This document shows positions 56,915 to 64,000 of a DNA stretch of 64,000 bases, in pieces. Within the stretch, counting starts at the first letter, position 1. Each line of letters opens with the position of its first letter. Under the pieces are notes generated by a model. It was given only the letters and a program-made list of their open reading frames with translations, searched no databases and was not told where the DNA came from. Origin of the DNA: Lasiosphaeris hirsuta (taxonomy: Eukaryota > Ascomycota > Sordariomycetes > Sordariales > Lasiosphaeriaceae); NCBI GenBank assembly GCA_030549175.1, contig JAUKUA010000003.1, forward strand, positions 2,170,001-2,234,000. The letters are read 5' to 3'. The translations under genes were made by a program, and so were the position numbers.

Positions 56915-57194
56915 TAGTACGAAGCTCAGGGAACTTGCCTATGTGATGTGGTTAGAATGAGACGTCAGATGATGAGGGGGCCCCCAATCAAGGCTATGAC
57001 ATCACGTGCATCTTTGTGTCTATGAACCTGTTTCTCGGTTTCTGGCAGGTACTGCAACCATCAAATCACCACTCATCAACATGAAGGACTCGAAAGGGGA
57101 ATCGGAAAGGGGGGATACCTACCGACAAAAAGCTACATCCTTTACAACACGAAAGTCTTTAAGGTCACGGCTGTCCAACATACACAATGCACTT

Positions 57195-58902
57195 TCACTG
57201 GTTCCGCTTCAACCTTGCAACATACCCCACGAGCCCTCTCCCCAAAACCCATGTCGACCAGCCCAGAACAGGCACAACCACCCCCAACATAGCCCCGCCC
57301 CCAATCAGCAGCCCTGACAAGAAGAAGTCGGTCTTATGCATGCTCTTGACCTGTCCCGTCGGCTTCAGAGGCCGCATGGCAAGTGCCCTGACCTTTTGTA
57401 TCGTCGGCGCCGGCGACCTCTTTCCGAACCTCCTAGTACTCGCTGGCGCGCTTTCCGCATCCAGCAGCGTCTCCACTGTTTGCAGAGCATCCTTGGGAAG
57501 GCTTCTGGTTGCGACGAACTGCGGGCGCGATACAGAGAACATGTCCCGGTTGTAGCGGTACAGGAAATCCGGGTCGTGGGCAATAGGAGCTGCGGGGCCA
57601 ATAAGAAGCTGAGCGGGGATGTGGTTGATGCACGAGATGTGGCAGGGGAGATGCTGGGAAAGGTATTTGGCGGAGGCGGGGTTGGCGAAGAAGTATCCGG
57701 CGAGGAGGGGGTTTCTGGTGTAATTAGCAGAGAGTAGTATGGAGGTATTAGGGCGACGTACTCGAACTCCTGGCTAAACGCGGCGTCTACGAGACTGTAT
57801 GTTGTCGCGATGGGGAGGTAGCGGCCGGTGATCTTTTGTTTTATGAGCGGCGTGTTCCTGCTCAGCCAGTTAGCGTTCCGTTCTGCCAAAGAGCTCAAAA
57901 CTAAGCACAGTAAAGGAAATGGGTCCCTACTTGTCTAGAATATCAACCACTTTGAACCCTTTGGATCCAAAACTTGTCACCTCCTTATTCTCTTCGGCCT
58001 CGTTCACCAATCTTTGGATTTTCTCCTCGCCACCCCCTTTACCCCCAGTCCCCCGCCCTTCAGAACCACTCGCAAACGCCACCGTGGCATATCTGGAGCA
58101 CGCCTCTAGGAATGGCTTTTTGACAAACTCGTTCACTAGCACTAGATCTGGCGCGTACGGCGATGTACCGCCGAATCCGAACCTCGCCCGTGTGATGGCC
58201 TTCGCTGCAGCCTCGACATTAGCTGTTCGGTCAACTACCGCAACGGTCCTCGTCCTAGACGACGAGATAAGGTGTCTCGTCAGAGTCGAAGCGGAGCCAT
58301 TTCCCGTCTGATCCACCAAGACGGCCGAGTCGAGGATCGAACTGTCAGTAACAGCCCCACCACTGACGTAAAAGGTATTCTGATCCAGAGACTTCGTCAA
58401 AGCCTCGCAAAGAATGGTGTCCACTGGCAGCTCATCTCCCAGCTACAACACATATCAGCATCCACGCCCACACCAGTATTGCAGGACCGAAACGGACCTC
58501 GAGAATAACACAATTCCCCGCCGCCACCGCCACCGCCAACGGCGCCAGCACCGAGAAAAACCTCGCATGGTTCGTCGGTCTCACCACAACCATGCCCACC
58601 CCAATCCGTCTCACCTCGTTCCCCTTCCCCCGGACCACGGAATACTCCGCCTCGAGCTCGGCGTCGACATCAAGCCCGTCGTACGCGTGACGTACGGCAT
58701 CCATGGCAAGGGCATACTCGGCCTCGACCTCAGCGGGGGTCGAGGGCCCCTGGGTGAGGGCACGACATATATTGGCGGCGGTGGGGGGGCTGGCGAGTGC
58801 ACCGTGGAGGCTTTGGAGCTGTGTCTGGCGGTAGCGGATGGTTTCGGTGCGACCGTCGATGGCGGCAGCCGTGAGGCGGTCGAAGGCTGATTGGGATGAC
58901 AT
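57195..58902 (-). CDS. ALDH-fold protein without catalytic cysteine, membrane-anchored
   Basis: Four exons (58498-58902, 57931-58442, 57762-57857, 57195-57714) give 510 aa in continuous phase. The fold is aldehyde dehydrogenase: an N-terminal helical region (RLTAAAIDGRTETIRYRQTQ), GVGMVVVRPTNHARFFSVLA with the oxyanion Asn in place, LAVAVAAGNCVILE, and ARFGFGGTSPYAPDLVLVNE. In active ALDHs this last stretch is N-x-G-Q-x-C-x-A-P; here the cysteine position is Pro230 and the ELGGK/Glu base motif is not visible. The C-terminus adds a hydrophobic segment (FFLSGLLIGGGAMLGVVVPVLG), an anchor that classic ALDHs lack except for fatty ALDHs. It is probably a pseudoenzyme; its role is unknown. Confidence 0.82.
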
Positions 58903-59272
58903 TGCGAGTGAATTGAGGGGCGGTGTTATGGGATTGGAGTTGAAGGCATGTTGTTGATGGGATAATTGATGGAATAATCGAGGGTTGTCGATCGGATGAG
59001 CTTGGATGGGAGCTCAAGTCGGGTCCCGTCAGCCCTCCGGCTGGAACGCGACCCCTAGACTCAGCCAGGGATTATGTAGTTTAGAGTTGGGGATCCCCAA
59101 TGGATCGCCCCGCTACGGGCGGGGTGGGAAGTGGGGGGATGATGCCTATTGGCTGCTCAGGGCCCAGGGGACACCATCGGAGTGGTTGACTTCAATCGTC
59201 AGCTTCATGTCCCTCGGGTCCGATTCCTCCTCCATTTATCATCGCAAATATCGGACATACCAGGCGGTCAAA
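58903..59272. other. Divergent promoter region
   Basis: These 370 bp separate the ALDH-like gene (-) from the 116-aa gene (+), so both promoters must be here. I see no specific element. Confidence 0.45.
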
Positions 59273-59680
59273 ATGTCAACCACCAACACATTATCACAGC
59301 AGGACTACCTGCAGGACTACGCTATCCGCCTCACTGGCGGCGAACCGACTTCCTCGCCCACACAGCCGCCCTCGCCGCCACCAGCCGTCGAAAACCCACC
59401 AGACTGGCTAACCGATTACCGTCGAGTGCCGCCCTACCGACCCATCAACCATCAGCTGGATCGCGAGTCGCGGCCATGGGGATCAAATCCCGTCGAGGCA
59501 GTCATTATTTTTACGATGATGCACGGTGTTTGGTTCAAAGGCGTAAGTTTGCCATGAGACCGTGCATGGGTTGCGTTGTGCTAAAATGGCTGCCATCAGT
59601 CGGTCTCGTGGCTGTGGAGGAATACGGGCGGGCGATTCAACGAGGGCGCATTTACCGAGAGGATAGGAGGTGAGACGTGA
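59273..59680 (+). CDS. Small conserved-looking protein, 116 aa
   Basis: Two exons (59273-59542, 59600-59680) give 116 aa. The N-terminus (MSTTNTLSQQDYLQDYAIRL) is followed by a Pro/Ser-rich linker (PTSSPTQPPSPPPA), DWLTDYRRVPPYRP, and a C-terminal part with one hydrophobic stretch (AVIIFTMMHGVWFKGSVSWL) followed by WRNTGGRFNEGAFTER. The GT-AG intron joins FKG to SVSW; without it the frame stops after five more codons. The single hydrophobic segment could be a membrane anchor or a mitochondrial inner-membrane helix. I do not recognise the family. Confidence 0.58.
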
Positions 59681-60120
59681 AAATACAGTTGCGATAGAGG
59701 CGTTGTACGATTCACGTTGAAGTGGAAGAGCTGCTGTGATGAACACCCTTCAGTATTTAAATCAATTGAGATCCGCTGCACAAGTTAGGAGTTATAGGGG
59801 CTCAAGTATTTGACGAAGCATGAGGAATGCCTGCGCTGAATGTCACCACATCACGCATCATCGGACTCTGAAAGGTGAGTGGTGAGACAGGTCCGGCAGA
59901 AGTGGAGCGAATGACTGCTGTCGAGTGGTTCGTCGCTAGCTACCTTAGCTTCCCCGCCCCGCCCCGCCATCCCCGCCCTCCATTCCGATCAGATGGGTGA
60001 GTCTACCAAAGCTTCCCGCAGTGGTGGATTGAGCCGAGGTAGTCTACACTATTGGGTATGATCTGACATATACCCCTAGACACCCCCAACCACAGACCTT
60101 TCAGAATCAACACACTCACA
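59681..60120. other. Promoter region of the S15-type hydrolase gene
   Basis: These 440 bp contain a cluster of CCCCGC words (59952-59976) and a C-rich leader. I see no other feature. Confidence 0.45.
59952..59976. promoter_or_regulatory. Cluster of candidate CreA/Cre1 sites
   Basis: The word CCCCGC occurs four times between 59952 and 59976; its complement GCGGGG fits the fungal carbon-catabolite repressor consensus SYGGRG. It lies about 150 bp upstream of the hydrolase ATG. Clustered sites are the arrangement usually associated with CreA repression; binding is not shown. Confidence 0.4.
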
Positions 60121-62075
60121 ATGCCCGAAGTTCAAACCCCGCCTCTGCGTGACCTCACCGAGGTCATCGAGGACCCCACCAACGGCCTTACGCTGACCAA
60201 AAACGTCTCCATCCCCCTCAAGGCATCCTCCCTGCCCATACGTGCCAACGTCTACCTACCTCTGTCTCCTGCCACAGACCCTGCTGCTCCCAAGAAGTAC
60301 CCCGTCCTCGTCACCTACGGCCCGTACGGCAAAGACATCCCTTACTCCTCTTTCCACCATGGCTCCTTCAGCGAAGTCAACCCTGAGCACTGTTCCAAGT
60401 ACTCTGCCTGGGAGACACCCGACCCTGTGTACTGGTGCCGCGAAGGCTACGCCATCGTGCGCGCCGATGAGCGCGGCCTGGGCCAGAGCCCTGGCCTGCT
60501 CGACACTATGAGCCGGGGCACAAGCGAGTGCTTCTTTGACGTCGTCGAGTGGTGCGCCGAGCAGCCATGGTCAACGGGCAAGGTCGGGCTCTTGGGTATC
60601 TCGTACTATGCTGGTGAGTGACGTCGATGCGAATTATCATCTGCCGTTCTGACGTCGCCAGGGTCCCAATGGCGGGTAGCTGCTCGCCGGCCAAAGGGCC
60701 TGGCTGCCATCATTCCCTGGGAGGGCATGTCCGACTACTACCGGGACCGGTGTAGGCACGGAGGTATCCTTTCAAACAAGTTCATCAATATCTGGTGGAA
60801 CCGCCAGGTGCTGGTCAACCAGTACGGTAGGGCAGAGCGGTCCAAGATTACTTTCCCGCCCGATGGGCCTGGCGCAAGAGGCCAGGAGGACACCATCGAA
60901 GGCGATCTCCCCGATGAAGTCCTGATTGCCAACCGAAAGGACCAGACCGTAGATAACGAAGCGAATCGGTTCCGCGACGACGAGTACTATGCTAGTAAAG
61001 AGTATCGTCCCGAAGACATTGAGGTTCCTTTGCTCAGCGTAGCAAACTGGGGCGGCATCCTCCTCCATCTGCGCGGAAACGTGTTGGGGTACACCAATGC
61101 CGGCTCCAAGCTTAAATACCTCCGCTTCATCACCGGCCGACACGACTTGCCCTTTTACTATCGCGAAGAGGTCAAGCTCCAGAAGAGCTTCCTGAATGCC
61201 TTCCTCAAAGGTGAGGACACGGTAGGCTGGAGCGAGCCGGGGAAGGTGGCCCCGGTAACGGTGACTCTCCGCAAGGGCAACCTCGGCTTCAACGATGCAG
61301 AGAAAGAGAAGGCGTACGAGAAGAGGGAGGAAAGCGCCTGGCCCATCCCAAGAACACACTACACCAACTTCTATCTTGCGCCGGACCTGACCCTCGCCAA
61401 AACCAAGCCGCCGGGCTCCGAGCCCATAAAGGTGGGATACAGAGCTCTCGGAAACCTGGACAACCCGCAAGTAGTCCACTTTACGAGCACCCCCTTCGAA
61501 GAGGAGACAGAGATTACTGGCCACATTGTCGCTCACTTGAACGTCTCCGTTATGCCAGACAACCCCGAAAACGAAACAGACATCGACTTGTTTCTCACAC
61601 TTCGACATTTCGACTCCGCAGGGAAGGAGATCTTTTACACGGGCACGGCCGGCGATCCAGTCCCACTCTGCAAAGGCTGGCTCCGCGTCAGCAATCGCAT
61701 GGTACACGACGAAAACCCCAAACACCGGCCGTGGCTTCCCCATCGCGAGTATTTGTCTAGTGATGTGCTGAGTGTTGTTGGCGAGGGAGTGTACAATGTT
61801 GATGTCGAGCTGTGGCCGACGAATGTTGTGATTGATCAAGGTGGCAAAATCGTCCTTGAAGTTAGCAGCGGCGATACGCAAGGCTCGGGGATCTTCCAGC
61901 ACAACTCAGAGACTGACCGGTAAGTTTATACTTCCTTCCTCCACTCAGCACTCACAACGCCGGCCAACAATTGACTCCTGCTAGTCCCGCATCCAAATTT
62001 GCTGGCCATAATTATTTGCATTTTGGAGAAGGTTTGGAGAGCTATGTCACTTTGCCTGTCATCCCGCCGAAATAG
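60121..62075 (+). CDS. S15/CocE-NonD family serine hydrolase
   Basis: Three exons (60121-60613, 60662-61919, 61985-62075) give 613 aa. The N-terminal alpha/beta hydrolase has PVLVTYGPYGKDI, IVRADERGLGQSPG and the nucleophile elbow GISYYAG (Ser161), typical of X-Pro dipeptidyl-peptidase/cocaine-esterase-like proteins. The cap carries IPWEGMSDYYRD; the C-terminal jelly-roll domain (ITGHIVAHLNVSVMP, DIDLFLTLRHFD, VYNVDVELWPTNVVI) matches the X-Pro dipeptidase C-terminal domain. Fungal members are often annotated as acyl esterases; the substrate is unknown. There is no signal peptide, so it is probably intracellular. The first intron splits the Gly after the catalytic Ser motif. Confidence 0.88.
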
Positions 62076-62825
62076 ACGTATACAGAGGTATCTGGATAGA
62101 AAGTAGACACAGAAAAATATATACAAAGGGCAGGGCAAGACGAGCGGGCTTCCTGCCCGTCTCTCAAGAACGCGTCGAAGTAAGGCTTCTCATAGACAAG
62201 ATTTTCCAGGTGCTGTGATTTAGGGTTGTTTGAATAAGATGGTTTCTGCTAGGTATGCAGAAAACAGCGATATCGAACGAAGACAATTCGCTGTGGAGAC
62301 ACGGTAGCTTAGTCCACTTTGCCATGAGCTCAGGGAGCTTGAGTGGGGTTTGAGGAGCTTCCCCGCCCTCGCTCTCTACGGCAGGTAAGCTAAATAACTG
62401 TGTATGCACTCTATCTGGCCTGAAGACCAGCTTGGCAATAGCTTCGCGGTCGGGGAAAACTGGGAAGAGGGGGTATTCAAGGGAATTTACGCAGCCGTGT
62501 GTCTTGGGTAGCCGATAGACGAGAGGGGGCTGCATGAAGTCGTAATTGAATTGGTCCCTGGTAGATGCATATTTTGGGGCCGTCGCCACTTCCAGGGGGC
62601 GTGCAGCTTGGGCAGGGACCAATTGATGCGACGTTGGTGGGCCGTTGGCGAGGCCAGATTGCACGCACACCACTTTTTTCTTGCCATCGTCATCCGCCCG
62701 ACCATTCCCCCTTGGCCAGCTTGCTCCAGCTCCTTGGATCCGGATATTTCTCCAAAACCTCTTCTTTCGCCCGTCCACCCGCGTCCACCTCCGATTCCCT
62801 TGGTATCTCAAATCAGTCTGGCAAA
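62076..62825. other. Intergenic region hydrolase/irc22
   Basis: These 750 bp hold the hydrolase 3' end and the irc22 promoter. A long minus-strand open frame (62164-62811) has no ATG until a codon far inside it and no family resemblance, so it is not annotated. The 150 bp before irc22 are pyrimidine-rich. Confidence 0.4.
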
Positions 62826-63758
62826 ATGTTGAACCTCAAGTGGTCCGCTCTCGCATTGCTCGCTCTGCGCGCCGTTGCCGTAGTCGCCGTTGATAATGTA
62901 CGTTGCGCCTGCGCTTGCACGAATGCCGATGGCTTTAGACACCCCGACCGCTGACAGCTTATCTACAGGACTCAGCATCGTCAATCCCCATCGACACGGT
63001 AGAGCTGAAGGCCGACGTTGAGACTACCTTCCCCGATGCCGACATCTTTGGCGTCAAGCTCGTCAATGGCCGTGTGACACGGGCACTGATCGAGATCAAC
63101 AACCACGAGGATGGTCCAATTGATGTCGCCTTTGTTGGCGGCGCGCTCCGGTCCACCCAGCCCTTGCCCGAGGATGCCCCTGAGTCCGCTAGTATCCTGC
63201 GGAACCTGACAACCATCAAGTACGATGTCTCGATTCCCGCCGGCGAGAAGCACATCTTGACATACCAATTCGCTCTCGATATGATGCCCCAGGATCTCAA
63301 CCTTGATCTCATTGCCGTTGTCTCCAACCCGGCCGGTCAAATCTTCCAGGTCCAAGCGCATAGCGGCCCTGCCAGCGTTGTTGAGCCACCCACCAGCATC
63401 CTCGACCCCCAGATGTAAGCACCTTTCATTTTTTCTTTTGCTTTGCGTAAGCTAACATGTCGACTTCAGCATCTTCCTCTATCTGTTCCTGACCGGCCTC
63501 TTCGGCGCCACCATTTATTTTGTCTATAAGACGTGGATTGAGGCTCTGTTCCCTCAGGCGCGCGTCGTCAAGCCCTCCAAGAAGGCCAAGAAGATTGAGA
63601 TCGCCGAGCCCCTGTCAGGGTCTGAGTCTGCTGGTGCGACTACAGGTGCCGAGAAGGACTACGATGAGAGCTGGATCCCCAACCACCACATCAACCGCCC
63701 CATCGCCAAGCGTGTCAAGAGCGGCGCAAGCGGCAGGCCCAAGAAGGCCGAGCAATGA
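62826..63758 (+). CDS. irc22: Irc22, TRAP-alpha-like ER membrane protein
   Basis: Three exons (62826-62897, 62969-63414, 63470-63758) give 268 aa. The first exon encodes a signal peptide ([20 protein letters not shown]). The lumenal domain ([20 protein letters not shown], then [20 protein letters not shown], then [20 protein letters not shown]) is the immunoglobulin-like TRAP-alpha domain; a helix follows ([20 protein letters not shown]), then a short basic cytosolic tail. Irc22 was named from a yeast screen for increased Rad52 foci; its resemblance to TRAP-alpha suggests a role at the ER translocon. The C-terminal basic tail (KPSKKAKK) fits ribosome-side orientation. Length is slightly above yeast Irc22. 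Confidence 0.88.
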
Positions 63759-64000
63759 AGCGCATAATAACCTTTGGAGAAGGACAATATAATAATCTTG
63801 GCTGTGTAATTATTGTCGCACATCAAGGATTTTTCTCGTAAGTATTTTGTAAGAAGATCGCTTTCAAGCCGGTGGTACATCCGGCGCGGGGCGACGCAAG
63901 TGAGAAGCAGAATTGGGAGTATTGGGATACCTTGAATATGAAAACAAAAGTTTGAGAAAATGCATTTTCTTCTCTTGACTCCAACGCCGGAGAAAACACT
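63759..64000. other. irc22 3' region to window end
   Basis: These 240 bp hold the irc22 3' UTR (AT-rich, with an aataataatc stretch at about 63789) and run to the end of the window. Nothing else is visible. Confidence 0.4.

Noticed and set aside
62164..62811. 215-codon minus-strand frame upstream of irc22
   Set aside because: It starts at a non-ATG codon, has its first ATG far inside, and matches no family I recognise; it overlaps the irc22 promoter.
1..64000. CRISPR arrays, prophage or plasmid features
   Set aside because: No direct-repeat/spacer arrays or prokaryotic gene organisation; introns and gene content are fungal throughout.

Overview
The window is nuclear DNA of a filamentous ascomycete (Pezizomycotina), most likely a sordariomycete. 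The evidence is short GT-AG introns of about 50-140 bp, fungal-specific families (Med5, the SREBP-pathway Scap homologue, Irc22, DUF4202), a dispersed 5S rRNA gene and transposon copies carrying RIP-like nonsense changes. Exon models were joined by hand from the frames, splice signals and family conservation; every multi-exon model was checked for an open, phase-consistent reading frame. I recognise no plasmid, viral, CRISPR or prokaryotic feature.

Layout. 0-16.6 kb is gene dense: a degenerate AAA/Mg-chelatase-like protein (-), Rab7/Ypt7 (+), a vacuolar-type drug/metabolite transporter (+), a tail-anchored heme-oxygenase-like protein (+), Cdt2 (-) and the rRNA methyltransferase Spb1 (+) sharing a divergent promoter, then a JMJD7-type JmjC hydroxylase (-). 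18.5-22.1 kb holds Scap with a very short first exon. An intron-containing tRNA (anticodon UAU) follows at 22.7 kb and a small cysteine-rich protein at 23.5 kb. A non-coding stretch of almost 5 kb leads to a divergent 14-3-3-like gene at 28.5 kb. 30-36.4 kb holds a frameshifted Myb/SANT-like gene, a DUF4202 protein, an FMN-dependent alpha-hydroxy-acid dehydrogenase homologue and a secreted-ectodomain single-pass membrane protein. 38.3-43.7 kb holds Mediator subunit Med5 and a conserved fungal protein often labelled 'ilp is an apoptosis inhibitor'. 43.7-50 kb looks empty. A LigB/DODA-type extradiol dioxygenase lies at 50-51.1 kb.

51.2-56.2 kb is the accessory part: a 12-bp minisatellite, a hairpin cluster, a small Cys-rich ORF, then a decayed pogo-type transposase running directly into a decayed non-LTR reverse transcriptase, and finally a strongly diverged 5S rRNA gene. 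56.3-64 kb returns to ordinary genes: a multi-pass membrane protein, an aldehyde-dehydrogenase fold without the catalytic cysteine, a 116-aa protein, an S15/CocE-type serine hydrolase and the ER protein Irc22.

The genes are mostly independent housekeeping or regulatory loci, not a metabolic cluster. The clearest shared-regulation case is the Cdt2/Spb1 divergent promoter. The observations I rate highest are the 5S gene with paired stem changes, the ALDH-fold protein without its nucleophile, the frameshifted Myb-like gene, and the two small cysteine-rich proteins.
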